Positions 1 to 7,965 of a DNA stretch of 64,000 nucleotides are shown one piece after another. Position 1 is the stretch's first letter. Each line of letters opens with the position of its first letter. The translations under genes and the position numbers were made by a program. Under the pieces are notes generated by a model. It did no database searches. It had not been told where the DNA came from and worked only from the letters and a program-made list of their open reading frames with translations. Location of the stretch: the NCBI GenBank assembly GCA_964535825.1, contig CAZHUC010000007.1, positions 1-64,000 on the forward strand, given 5' to 3'. Source of the stretch: CAZAQK01 sp964535825. Lineage in GTDB: Bacteria; Pseudomonadota; Alphaproteobacteria; Rickettsiales; SXRF01.

Positions 1-262
1 TGCCGCGCCCGTCATCACGGATGATGATCATGTTATTCGGGCGCATCTCGAATTCAATGGTGCTGGCGTAACCTGCCACGGCTTCGTCCATGGCGTTATC
101 GAACACTTCGTTCACCAGATGGTGCATGGCGGTTTCATCTGTACCGCCGATATACATGCCGGGCCGGCGGCGTACGGGCTCCAGGCCTTCTAATACCTCA
201 ATATCCTCTGCAGAATAAGAGGTATCTTTTGCAGATTTTTTATTAGCGAACAGATCGGCCAT
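1..262 (-). CDS. parE: DNA topoisomerase IV subunit B, N-terminal fragment
   Basis: Only the first 87 codons are in the window; the gene continues beyond position 1. ParE is the ATPase subunit of topoisomerase IV, which decatenates daughter chromosomes together with ParC. The visible part contains the start of the GHKL ATPase domain: the stretch EGLEPVRRRPGMYIGG, then NEVFDNAMDEAVAG with the Asn of the Bergerat fold and the catalytic-region Glu, then the RDDGRG box. The form GLEPVRRRPGMYIGGTDE is typical of alphaproteobacterial ParE rather than GyrB, which usually has a KGLDAVRKRPGMYIG-DT form. A good ribosome site (AAAGGG) lies 7 bases before the ATG at 262. ParE rather than GyrB is a reading by motif. 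Confidence 0.88.
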   Translation of the reverse strand, partial: MADLFANKKSAKDTSYSAEDIEVLEGLEPVRRRPGMYIGGTDETAMHHLVNEVFDNAMDEAVAGYASTIEFEMRPNNMIIIRDDGRG

Positions 263-270
263 AGCACCCT

Positions 271-468
271 TTAATAATACATTCCTGCCATGGTAATACC
301 ACGCAAACCGCAGATTTCAAGGAGTTTTAGCCATGCTGGCGGCCAGTGGCCATGCCGGATTTCCGCGGAATAGCTGTTTTTCAGGGTGGCCTGCCTGCCG
401 GTATCGGAGAATCGACCTGATACAAAAAACGTCTTGTAATAAGACACGATGTCGCCTAACAGCTTCAT
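271..468 (-). CDS. Possible small protein (65 aa) just upstream of parE
   Basis: An open frame of 65 codons ends 8 bases before the parE start and runs in the same direction, so it could be co-transcribed. I do not recognise the product. It has no signal peptide or membrane segment and no clear Shine-Dalgarno before its ATG. It also fills nearly the whole space between parE and the divergent gene at 493, where promoters for both directions would be expected, which argues against it. It may simply be a chance open frame over the divergent promoter region. Confidence 0.25.
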   Translation of the reverse strand: MKLLGDIVSYYKTFFVSGRFSDTGRQATLKNSYSAEIRHGHWPPAWLKLLEICGLRGITMAGMYY

Positions 469-492
469 AGTGATACACCGTACGGGGTAAAC

Positions 493-1080
493 GTGCAGTT
501 AGAAAATGTTATAAAAAAATTAGCGCGGGTGTTGGTATTTTTGTCGTTGGTGGCATGCACAGTTGTTGCTGTGCCGCCGGCTGCCGATAAGGACGCACCT
601 ATGGAAATGCCTGCCCGCCAGTCACTGGCATTGGGCGCGGGTGATGTGATACGCCTTACTGTTTATGGTGAGGATGTGCTGACCGATCAGTACCCTATCA
701 ATGCCGACGGTTTCGTATCCATCCCGCTGATCGGTGATATTCAGGCGGCTGGCCTCATAAAAGATGAATTGCAGCTAAAGATCACTGAAGCGCTGGTGCG
801 TGGCGGGTATCTTACCTCGCCACAGGTGACGGTGGATATGGTGTCATTCCGTCCTGTATATATATTGGGAGAGGTGCGTAGCCCCGGCAAATACCCATGG
901 CAGCCAGACTTCACGGTATTCCATGCGATCGCAAGTGCAGGGGGTTATACGCCGCGTGCGGCCAAGGGCCTTATCCTTATCTCGCGTGGAACAGGAAAAA
1001 TTACAGAACAACTCAATGCAACGGAAACTACCTCCATCCTACCAGGGGACAGTATCACCGTGCGGGAGCGTATCTTCTGA
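493..1080 (+). CDS. Polysaccharide export lipoprotein (Wza/KpsD type, short form)
   Basis: A 195-residue periplasmic/outer-membrane polysaccharide export protein. The N-terminus carries a hydrophobic signal ending in a lipobox (LSLVAC, residues 17-22), so it is probably lipidated. Residues 45-120 match the Poly_export domain (LGAGDVIRLTVYGED, then INADGFVSIPLIGDI), followed by one SLBB-like segment (VYILGEVRSPGKYPW). It is short compared with Wza (about 380 aa), having no long C-terminal barrel-forming region. The start is GTG preceded by GGGG. Its stop overlaps the start of the sugar transferase (TGATG at 1078-1082), so the two are translationally coupled and probably act in the same exopolysaccharide pathway. 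Confidence 0.86.
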   Translation: MQLENVIKKLARVLVFLSLVACTVVAVPPAADKDAPMEMPARQSLALGAGDVIRLTVYGEDVLTDQYPINADGFVSIPLIGDIQAAGLIKDELQLKITEALVRGGYLTSPQVTVDMVSFRPVYILGEVRSPGKYPWQPDFTVFHAIASAGGYTPRAAKGLILISRGTGKITEQLNATETTSILPGDSITVRERIF

Positions 1081-1790
1081 TGCGTAGCGCTGTATTACCT
1101 TCGATCATCAGGCCCATTCGTATAAAGCGGCGTGTGGTCATCCCTGCCAATGATGTGTATTATGTATCGGCGTATAGCGGTGCAGTGAAGCGCTCACTCG
1201 ATATACTCATCTCGGGTTCTGCATTGCTGGTATGTTTGCCGGTATTTGCAGTGATAGCGCTCATGCTGAAAATTGAAGGGCAGGGTGGCAGTATATTTTA
1301 TGGTGGCCAGCGTGTTGGCCGTAATGGGATGCCGTTCAGCTGCTGGAAATTCCGTTCCATGCAGCCGGATTCTGACCATGTGTTGCAGGCGTATTTGAAA
1401 AAGCATCCATTGCTCAAGCGGCACTGGGAAAAATTCCGTAAATTGCCGAATGATCCGCGGGTGGTCTCGCGTACAGCGCGCATCATAAGGAAATTCAGCC
1501 TCGATGAACTGCCACAGCTTTGGAATGTACTAGTGGGGGATATGAGTCTGGTCGGCCCGCGCCCGATGCTTCCAGAGGAGGCACATTACTTCGGCAGCCG
1601 TATTGTTTATTACATTTCAGTTCGCCCCGGGCTTACCGGCCTGTGGCAGGTGAGCGGCCGCAACAGCACCAGCTTCAAGCATCGCGTGCATCTGGATAGC
1701 TGGTATGTGCGCAACTGGTCATTGTGGCAGGATATTCGCATCATGCTCAAGACCCCGCTTGCTATGCTGAATACAAAAGGCGCGTATTAG
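1080..1790 (+). CDS. Initiating sugar-phosphate transferase (bacterial sugar transferase family)
   Basis: A 236-residue member of the PssA/WbaP/PglC phosphoglycosyl transferase family, which moves a sugar phosphate from a nucleotide sugar to undecaprenyl phosphate to start a repeat unit. Seen: KRSLDI followed by a single hydrophobic segment (about 41-63), then FYGGQRVGRNG, CWKFRSM, the catalytic Asp-Glu pair in FSLDELPQLWNV, DMSLVGPRP and RPGLTGLWQVSGR. It lacks the four-helix N-terminal part of WbaP, so it is the short, monotopic form. A longer in-frame start at 897 lies inside the upstream gene and is unlikely; ATG 1080 overlaps the preceding stop. Its end overlaps the convergent PAP2 gene by 4 bases. 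The sugar specificity cannot be read. Confidence 0.9.
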   Translation: MRSAVLPSIIRPIRIKRRVVIPANDVYYVSAYSGAVKRSLDILISGSALLVCLPVFAVIALMLKIEGQGGSIFYGGQRVGRNGMPFSCWKFRSMQPDSDHVLQAYLKKHPLLKRHWEKFRKLPNDPRVVSRTARIIRKFSLDELPQLWNVLVGDMSLVGPRPMLPEEAHYFGSRIVYYISVRPGLTGLWQVSGRNSTSFKHRVHLDSWYVRNWSLWQDIRIMLKTPLAMLNTKGAY

Positions 1791-2401
1791 GCGCATACAG
1801 GGAAGTAGTGTTTCATCATCGCGGCGAGTTGTTTTATGAACTGCTCGGCTGGCAAATGTGTGCCATACAACACCAAGGCTGCACCGCCGATCAACGCCAG
1901 TAAGAACCACACATTGAACCGATCCACATAGGTACGTTTGTAAAAAAGCAGCATGCTTGCTGCAACCACAGCGCAGACACCTATCATAAGTCCGATCAAT
2001 ACTTCTTCAACGGTATGATGCCCAAGCGTTATACGCGACATGGCGATGCCGCTAATAAGTAGCAGGCAGAGCAAGTGAGGCAGCAATTTCAGTTGCTGGC
2101 GTAACTGGCTGCTCACCAGCAATGCGAGCATGCTATAGACCGAAAGAGAAATTGTAGTGTGTCCGCTGGGTGAGCGTATGCCAAGCCAGCCATCTTCCAC
2201 GCAGCCAAGAAAAATAAGTTTGGCAATGGTGGTGCTTCCTGCTGCCAGCACAAAGGCGAGTAACATCGCAAAGCCAGCGCGATAGCTACGACTAAAAAAA
2301 AGAAATACAGAGGTGAGAATGCTGATGACGGCGAGTACGCCGCTATCACCAAGTTCTGTGATGGATTTGAGCAGCGTGTAATTCTCCAGCGCGGCTAACA
2401 C
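1787..2401 (-). CDS. PAP2-family membrane phosphatase
   Basis: A 204-residue integral membrane protein with the three phosphatase motifs of the PAP2 family: K61 in a shortened first motif, SPSGH at 77-81, and SR-x5-H at 122-129 (His129) with Glu133 where Asp is usual. His81 and His129 would be the catalytic pair. About five to six hydrophobic segments are visible. Members act on undecaprenyl pyrophosphate or other lipid phosphates; the substrate is not evident here, although the neighbouring polysaccharide initiation gene makes an undecaprenyl carrier plausible. The start is GTG, two bases after the stop of the carbonic anhydrase gene, so the two form an operon. Confidence 0.84.
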   Translation of the reverse strand: MLAALENYTLLKSITELGDSGVLAVISILTSVFLFFSRSYRAGFAMLLAFVLAAGSTTIAKLIFLGCVEDGWLGIRSPSGHTTISLSVYSMLALLVSSQLRQQLKLLPHLLCLLLISGIAMSRITLGHHTVEEVLIGLMIGVCAVVAASMLLFYKRTYVDRFNVWFLLALIGGAALVLYGTHLPAEQFIKQLAAMMKHYFPVCA

Positions 2402-2403
2402 GC

Positions 2404-3063
2404 TTATGCGCGCCCTGTTATGTTCTTGAGGGCGTTGTCGAGGACATCGGCCAGTGCGCCATGATTATCGACAGACATACGCAGGTCGTTCAATAATCCA
2501 TCACGTAGGCCATAGACCCAGCCATGCACGGTCAGCTTCTGGCCGCGTTCCCATGCATCACGCACGATCGTGGTTTGTGCTACATTCACCACCTGTTCGA
2601 TCACGTTCAGCTCACACAGAAGATCCCAGCGCTTATTTTCATCGAGTTTATCGAATAAACCACGATAACGCTGCCAAACATCCTGAATATGGCGCAGCCA
2701 GTTATCTACCAGCCCCATCTTGCGGTTGGTCAGTGCAGCATGCACGCCGCCGCAGCCATAATGTCCGCACACAATAATGTGTTTTACCTTGAGTACATCA
2801 ACCGCGAACTGCACCACAGACAGGCAGTTCAGATCGCTATGCACCACAACGTTCGCGATATTACGATGCACAAAGATCTCGCCCGGCAGCAGGCCGGTGA
2901 TCTCGTTGGCAGGCACGCGGCTATCGGCGCAGCCTATCCAGAGATATTCCGGGGTTTGCAAAGAGGCGAGTTGTTTGAAGAAATCGGGGTTTTCCGCCTG
3001 TATGGCAGAAGCCCATGCGCGGTTGTTATCAAAAAGTTTTTTCAAATCCATGGCGTTTGTCAT
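2404..3063 (-). CDS. can: Beta-class carbonic anhydrase
   Basis: A 219-residue enzyme interconverting CO2 and bicarbonate in the cytoplasm. The zinc ligands are visible as Cys45, His101 and Cys104 (CADSR at 45-49; GHYGCGG at 100-106), with the Asp47-Arg49 pair that gates the metal in this class. Length and the sequence EIFVHRNIANVV match the E. coli Can group. Bicarbonate from this enzyme would feed carboxylases such as the PEPC homologue that starts about 650 bases away on the other strand, if that protein is active. A second possible start is Met5; neither has a strong ribosome site. Confidence 0.93.
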   Translation of the reverse strand: MTNAMDLKKLFDNNRAWASAIQAENPDFFKQLASLQTPEYLWIGCADSRVPANEITGLLPGEIFVHRNIANVVVHSDLNCLSVVQFAVDVLKVKHIIVCGHYGCGGVHAALTNRKMGLVDNWLRHIQDVWQRYRGLFDKLDENKRWDLLCELNVIEQVVNVAQTTIVRDAWERGQKLTVHGWVYGLRDGLLNDLRMSVDNHGALADVLDNALKNITGRA

Positions 3064-3190
3064 AACGGATTAGTTTTTTTCGACAAGCGAATTGTTACAG
3101 TTTTGTTGCAACGCAACATAAGTGCCTCATTTGGAAGGGTTATTGTAAGCCGCACTCAGCAAGGATTACACGCTGAAAGTTTACACTTTC

Positions 3191-3221
3191 TTAATGCATT
3201 TATGCAGATTTATGCTATACT
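3191..3221 (+). promoter_or_regulatory. Candidate extended -10 promoter for the 3228 gene
   Basis: TGCTATACT (extended -10, TATACT at 3216-3221) lies 6 bases before the ATG at 3228, with a weak TTAATG at 3191-3196 as possible -35 at 19 bases. Transcription would begin at or beside the start codon, so the message could be leaderless unless ATG 3237 is the true start. Confidence 0.4.
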
Positions 3222-3227
3222 TAAAGA

Positions 3228-3596
3228 ATGGTTAAGATGAAATCAGTAGTAGCCGCGCTGCTGCTGGTTGTAACACCAAACATGGCAGTAGCGGCTGAAG
3301 ACGAGCCCGGGCAAAAATCCAAGAACGCCCGTAAAGCCCTTGTTATACTCGGCCATCTGGGGGCAGACAGCAAAGAGGTCCGTAGCCTTATCAATGAGAT
3401 AGACTCCCGTATCGAGGGTGATTACCTCACTTTTGCAAAGGAACGGGTGGAAACTGGTACGATCCGCTTCCATTATCGCCTTGGTGAGGGCATGAAACTT
3501 AAGAATATCGAGCTGCAATATGTGCCCGATAACTCCAACTGGACGGCCACTGCCCGCCCGGACTCTGTAATGATCAATTATAGCTATAAATTCTAG
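3228..3596 (+). CDS. Small exported protein of unknown function
   Basis: A 122-residue protein I do not recognise. Residues 1-23 form a signal peptide ending AVAA, so it is periplasmic or outer-membrane associated. The mature part begins with a charged segment and then shows alternating residues suggestive of beta strands (GTIRFHYRLGEG; NIELQYVPD; MINYSYKF), ending in Phe, as outer-membrane proteins often do, although it is too short for a usual barrel. ATG 3237 (MKSVVAALL) is an equally good start. It stands alone between carbonic anhydrase and the PEPC-like gene with its own promoter-like sequence. Confidence 0.65.
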   Translation: MVKMKSVVAALLLVVTPNMAVAAEDEPGQKSKNARKALVILGHLGADSKEVRSLINEIDSRIEGDYLTFAKERVETGTIRFHYRLGEGMKLKNIELQYVPDNSNWTATARPDSVMINYSYKF

Positions 3597-3655
3597 CTAT
3601 TTATCAAGTCATTGAAAATTGACAGTTGCTCTCTGCATTGTCATCAATTCGTCAA

Positions 3656-3683
3656 TTGTTTCTTGTTAATTGGCTGCTAGACT
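3656..3683 (+). promoter_or_regulatory. Candidate promoter of the PEPC-like gene
   Basis: TTGTTT at 3656-3661, a 16-base spacer, then TAGACT at 3678-3683 preceded by TGC (extended -10). A short inverted repeat, CAATT-CGTC-AATTG, overlaps the upstream side near 3645. Predicted start of transcription is about 20 bases before the ATG at 3711. Found by eye only. Confidence 0.4.
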
Positions 3684-3710
3684 ACGCTTTTAACACATTA
3701 AAGACCCGCA

Positions 3711-6700
3711 ATGAATAACCCACTGGCCATTGACGACCACCTGAAACTTGCACATAACCTTGTTGAAATGATGCTTGAGATCATCCAGGCAGACAATTCT
3801 CTTGGCGGGATGGCGGTCGCGGAAAGATTATCCAGATTGCAGGAGGTGGTCTGGCCAAAGGATGGAAAGTATCTCGAGATAAAAGCGGAACGCCGCGTAT
3901 TCAAAGAAGTGCTTCAAGGACTAAATGAGACACAACGAACACAGCTGTTCGAAGCCTATGCACGCATGGGGCATCTGTATGAGATCGCGGGCTTAGGCGC
4001 ACGCAAACATTTCTTCAGCAAGCAAAGAAAGATCCCGGGTGGTGTAGCCGTACTCATTGAAAACATGGGTGATGCTGATGAAGTGGTGGCTAAACTGAAT
4101 CAGCCAGTATTCGAGGTGGTGATGACCATGCATCCCACCAATACGCACTCGCTGGAGTCTATGCAGGCGCAGCGTGAGCTTATTAAAGCTGTAGAATCAG
4201 CTGATGTAGAAAAAGCGAAGCAGGCCATGCGCATGGTGTTGTATGCACCAGTACTGCATGAAAAACACGGCGAAGATGCAAACTTTACCGTGCGTGATGA
4301 AACAGCGGTCATCGTGCATTTTCTAAACAACCTGTATGACGACAGCACAGCCGTATATAAAGAATATGATGATGCGCTGCGTACAAAATTCTTAAGCGCA
4401 TACAAACCTGAAGAACTAAATTTACAGCTTAAGCTGGGCTCATGGGGCTCTGCCGGTGACAAGGATGGCAACAGCAATGTCACTGCGGAAGCCACATTAG
4501 AAGCAATCGCCATGCATACGTCTGCCATTGTGTCACGTTATAAAACCGATATGGAAGTCATCGGTGGCGACAGGTTGGCATCATGGAAAGAAAAAATAAT
4601 CAAAGCGCATACTGAACTCAAAACCTTGCTGCCAGAGATCGAACAGCTTCGCAAAGATAGTACTGAAGCCAGGAGCGGTGGCGCTACCATTTCGGGTCAG
4701 GAATTGAGTGACCGGTTCGATACACTGTCAAAAAAGCTGGTTGAAGTACGCAAACCTCTCGATGCAAAGGACTTTGAGCAGGATGTGCAGCAGGAATATG
4801 CACGAGCACAAGATAAACAGGTGCTGGATCTGCTGCGTAAGATACGCCTCTTCGGATTTGATTTTTCCAAGATCGAATACCGCGAAACAGCGGAGGAATA
4901 TGGTCGCGTAGCCGCCGAGTTGATGCCTGGTTACAAAAGCATGTCGCCAGAGAAGAAAGTACAAGAGCTTACAACGCTGCTTGCAGCACAGAATGAAGAC
5001 CCGCAGCACTTGCTTGGCGCAGTAAAAGATAAGATTATTGCTGCAGCGAATGTGCCATATAGTGAAGAATCTGCACTTCCCATCGCGTATCACACGATGA
5101 AGCGTATGGAGCTGGCGCGGGATTTCCCGACTATGATCAAGGATAACGTGCTTGCTGAATGCGGCCGTTTTGGAGATGACGCGGCACATCCAGTGGCCGA
5201 AGTGGTATCACAAGGCACATCTAATATTTTAGAAGCACAGCTCATGCAGCGCATGACGCAGGAAAAAGACGGGCGCACCCCGAAGCTCGGCATCGTTCCA
5301 TTATTTGAAGAGCCGAACACCATGATGAATATTGATGCCATCATGCGCTCAGCTTATGAAAATAAGGCATATCAGCAACATCTTGAGCTGATGAAGGATG
5401 AGCATAAAGGCAAGTGCACACAGCAGGTGCAGATTGCCCATAGTGATAATGCACGGCGTTCCGGCCTGCTTGCAGCGCGTGCCTATATTCATGAGGCACA
5501 CAAGAAGATGCGTGCCTTGAATAAGGAAATGGGCATCGAAACACAGTTCTTTGAAGGCGGCAGTATCTCTGATGCATATCGCAATGGTGTGCGTGCAGTG
5601 TCGGCTTCGGTGAATGCTTTTGACCTGCATGATTTCACCAAATTCACCTTCCAGGGTGGTGATCTGGTGAATTATTTTACCGCACCGTCATCTACCGTGC
5701 GTCTGCTTAGCCGTAATATAGCACATGCAGCAACACGCTTTGAAAAAGATGGCGATGGTTGGAAGATACGCAATCGCTCGGAAGAGAACGCGGAATCTAT
5801 CGCAAGAAATATGCGAAAGCCATTCCAGCTTCTTGATGAGATCGCAACGGAAGCGTTGAAAAAGACCCTCACAGATTATGAACGTGATGATTTCGACAAA
5901 GACAAAATGGGCGCGATGCTTGCTGTTATTGACTATAAAGGCGAGAACAGGGCAGGCGCGCGCGGTTCGCGTGCGACGGAGCGTGGTAAGGCTTTGGCGT
6001 TTGCAAATGTTGATAGCACCAAAGCTGGTATTATTAAGCCGATCGATATTCTAAAAAATCTCAAGCCTATTGATATTAAAAAAGTACGCACCATCTCATT
6101 CAGTGAAGCGTGGCAGCATGCAGGCATTGTACCTTCATGGCTGGGTTCTAAGAATCTGGGCAAACATTTATTAGAAGAAACCAAGAAGCATCTTGATGAG
6201 ATCAAAGCGTCAAAAAATCCTACCATTAGAAGTCAGTTCGGAACTATTTCAGAAGCTACCGAGACGCTTACACCAGAGCAGGTGCAGCTATTCTATGAGC
6301 GCTCACCAACCTTCCGTGATGCGCAGGACAGGTCGGCCTTTGCGATTGCGATGACAGACCCACATTCTATCGAATGGATAGATAAGCGCCTAGACCTGAT
6401 GAATACTATGGAACTGCATCCTGGTATTGTTGCAAATGGCAGGCAGTATCTTGGTCATATGCGTGAGACCCACATGAAGGCTGCTCAATTGGCGCATGAA
6501 TCACTTACAGGCGTTGCATTGGATGGTAGTCCAAGAGAGGCTATGACCTCAGCGCTTGATCGCCTGACGGATGATATTGGCCGCAAGGCGCATTACCGTG
6601 ACTTCCTGCTTTACGCAAAAATTCAGGGTACGTCTGAACATGACAGGGGTGTTATTCATAATGCTGGTGACACGGTGGTGCATGGACGTTTTCTTGCTGC

Positions 6701-6773
6701 CGATGACCCTACATACGGTGAGGCAAGGCTTCAGCAGAAGCTTTCTGTTGGCGCGGCCGCCGTTCGTGGCTGA
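3711..6773 (+). CDS. Phosphoenolpyruvate carboxylase homologue with divergent active-site motifs
   Basis: A 1020-residue protein whose length and overall order of motifs match bacterial PEP carboxylase, which makes oxaloacetate from PEP and bicarbonate. Seen: TMHPTNTHS with His141 (canonical TAHPTE), GSWGSAGDKDGNSN at 243-256 (canonical GSWMGGDRDGNP), and AHSDNARRSG at 576-585 (canonical GYSDSAKDAG). After that it diverges: where active enzymes have a glycine/arginine-rich FHGRGG-x-GRGG loop, this has FFEGGSISDAYRNG from 613; and the C-terminus is AAAVRG rather than the conserved RNTG. So it is clearly homologous but several substrate-binding residues are changed. It may be a distinct subfamily with altered substrate or regulation, or catalytically weak. 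It is monocistronic, convergent with the pseudouridine synthase gene. Confidence 0.72.
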   Translation: MNNPLAIDDHLKLAHNLVEMMLEIIQADNSLGGMAVAERLSRLQEVVWPKDGKYLEIKAERRVFKEVLQGLNETQRTQLFEAYARMGHLYEIAGLGARKHFFSKQRKIPGGVAVLIENMGDADEVVAKLNQPVFEVVMTMHPTNTHSLESMQAQRELIKAVESADVEKAKQAMRMVLYAPVLHEKHGEDANFTVRDETAVIVHFLNNLYDDSTAVYKEYDDALRTKFLSAYKPEELNLQLKLGSWGSAGDKDGNSNVTAEATLEAIAMHTSAIVSRYKTDMEVIGGDRLASWKEKIIKAHTELKTLLPEIEQLRKDSTEARSGGATISGQELSDRFDTLSKKLVEVRKPLDAKDFEQDVQQEYARAQDKQVLDLLRKIRLFGFDFSKIEYRETAEEYGRVAAELMPGYKSMSPEKKVQELTTLLAAQNEDPQHLLGAVKDKIIAAANVPYSEESALPIAYHTMKRMELARDFPTMIKDNVLAECGRFGDDAAHPVAEVVSQGTSNILEAQLMQRMTQEKDGRTPKLGIVPLFEEPNTMMNIDAIMRSAYENKAYQQHLELMKDEHKGKCTQQVQIAHSDNARRSGLLAARAYIHEAHKKMRALNKEMGIETQFFEGGSISDAYRNGVRAVSASVNAFDLHDFTKFTFQGGDLVNYFTAPSSTVRLLSRNIAHAATRFEKDGDGWKIRNRSEENAESIARNMRKPFQLLDEIATEALKKTLTDYERDDFDKDKMGAMLAVIDYKGENRAGARGSRATERGKALAFANVDSTKAGIIKPIDILKNLKPIDIKKVRTISFSEAWQHAGIVPSWLGSKNLGKHLLEETKKHLDEIKASKNPTIRSQFGTISEATETLTPEQVQLFYERSPTFRDAQDRSAFAIAMTDPHSIEWIDKRLDLMNTMELHPGIVANGRQYLGHMRETHMKAAQLAHESLTGVALDGSPREAMTSALDRLTDDIGRKAHYRDFLLYAKIQGTSEHDRGVIHNAGDTVVHGRFLAADDPTYGEARLQQKLSVGAAAVRG

Positions 6774-6774
6774 T

Positions 6775-7434
6775 TCACCAGAACCACTGCATATGTTCCG
6801 GCGCAGGTGCTTCCACTGAGATGGGTTCTTTTTTAGGATAGAGCGGCACAATTATTTGCTGCGCGTGCAGGTGCAGCATCTTTTCAGGCTCACGGCTTCC
6901 GTAAATCTTATCCCCCACAATAGGGCAGCCAAGTGCTGCGGCATGTACGCGCAGCTGGTGCGTGCGGCCGGTTTGTGGCATCATGACCAGCCATGTTTTG
7001 CCATCTTTCTCACCCATCACCTTATAATGGGTAATGGTTTCCAAGCCGCCTTCCTTGGCCACCTGCATCTGCCAGCGTGCTTTGCTCTGGCTTTTTTTCT
7101 CCAGCGGAAGATCAATAATACCTTCGCTTTGTGGTGGTGTGCCTTCCACGATCGCCCAGTAGGTTTTCTTGATCTGGTTCTTCTCAAATAATTTTCCTAG
7201 CGTGGCAAGCGCGTGGCGATTGCGGCCAAGCACTAAACATCCGCTGGTATCCCGATCTAACCGGTGGGCAAGGGCAGGCGTGCGCGGCAAACCAAATTGC
7301 AGATGGGTGAAATGCTGCTCGAGATTTTCTCCGCCGCCTGTGCCTTTATGCACGGGTATGCCGGCAGGCTTGTTCAGCACAAGCATCAGCGCATCACGAT
7401 ATAACAACCGTTGTTCAATTTCTTCAGGAGACAT
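6775..7434 (-). CDS. RluA-family pseudouridine synthase
   Basis: A 219-residue RNA pseudouridine synthase converting specific uridines in rRNA or tRNA. The catalytic motif HRLDRDTSG is at 57-65 with Asp60, preceded by LNKPAGIPVH and followed by KTYWAIVEG and QTGRTHQLRVH, the typical order of the RluA/RluC/RluD group. There is no N-terminal S4 domain, so it resembles the short RluA/TruC-like forms; the target uridine cannot be told from the sequence. It is convergent with the PEPC-like gene with one base between the stops. Confidence 0.9.
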   Translation of the reverse strand: MSPEEIEQRLLYRDALMLVLNKPAGIPVHKGTGGGENLEQHFTHLQFGLPRTPALAHRLDRDTSGCLVLGRNRHALATLGKLFEKNQIKKTYWAIVEGTPPQSEGIIDLPLEKKSQSKARWQMQVAKEGGLETITHYKVMGEKDGKTWLVMMPQTGRTHQLRVHAAALGCPIVGDKIYGSREPEKMLHLHAQQIIVPLYPKKEPISVEAPAPEHMQWFW

Positions 7435-7529
7435 GTGGAGGGGTTATCGCATTAGCAACGCCGCTTCAACAGAATTGCTTCAGATCAATCTATTTCTCTA
7501 ATGGATAATCACGTTAATTATTTAATGAA

Positions 7530-7697
7530 TTAAACGGCGCAATCGTAGCAACAAAGAATGTCCTTGTAACTCATCGGTTCTTGCACCACATGGATGTGGT
7601 CAAACGTGTAATGCTCGGCAAGTTCGAGGCGTGGGGTTGCAATGCATCCGCTTAGGCTCAGTGTGGCTATGGCGGCAATAGCGATACGGGTTAACAT
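7530..7697 (-). CDS. Small lipoprotein with C-terminal cysteine cluster (55 aa)
   Basis: A short gene below usual length cut-offs. The product begins MLTRIAIAAIATLSLSGC, a signal peptide with lipobox LSGC at 15-18, so the mature protein would be a lipid-anchored peptide of 38 residues. Its C-terminus reads ILCCYDCAV, giving three cysteines in five residues, which could bind metal or form disulfides. A Shine-Dalgarno GGAG lies 7 bases before the ATG. A candidate promoter, TTGATA (7740-7735), 16 bases, TATACA (7718-7713), sits very close upstream. I do not recognise the family. Signal, lipobox and ribosome site together support a real gene. Confidence 0.62.
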   Translation of the reverse strand: MLTRIAIAAIATLSLSGCIATPRLELAEHYTFDHIHVVQEPMSYKDILCCYDCAV

Positions 7698-7773
7698 AAA
7701 ACATCTCCAGCGTGTATATTCCTAATTCATACGCTATCAAAAATGTTCTAAATCGACGTTAATGAATTAATAA

Positions 7774-7938
7774 CTATCGGTAAATATTATGTAGCATTTT
7801 ATCTATTTCGTGAAGATGCAGCATTTTGTTGTCGCCTGTGGTTTTCATGCCGGTCGATTCATCGCGTTCCACAAATATGGAATTGGTCAAAACAAACGCT
7901 AGACCTATGCCGATAAGAATAGTAAAAATACGCCACAT
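7774..7938 (-). CDS. Possible small single-pass membrane protein (54 aa)
   Basis: The frame starts at ATG 7938, just upstream of and divergent from exbB. It encodes a hydrophobic helix at about residues 4-19 (IFTILIGIGLAFVLT) followed by a charged 35-residue tail with two Met-Leu-His repeats (MLHLHEIDKMLHNIY). A longer version starting inside exbB is open on the same frame but would only be antisense to exbB. No strong ribosome site is visible. The clean membrane-anchor-plus-tail organisation supports a real gene, but the evidence is limited. Confidence 0.4.
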   Translation of the reverse strand: MWRIFTILIGIGLAFVLTNSIFVERDESTGMKTTGDNKMLHLHEIDKMLHNIYR

Positions 7939-7965
7939 TAATGACGTCGAATGGGTAGGGGGATT

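Noticed and set aside
897..1079. Longer sugar transferase starting at 897.
   Set aside because: It would overlap the export protein gene by 184 bases in another frame; the TGATG junction at 1078-1082 is a normal coupled start.
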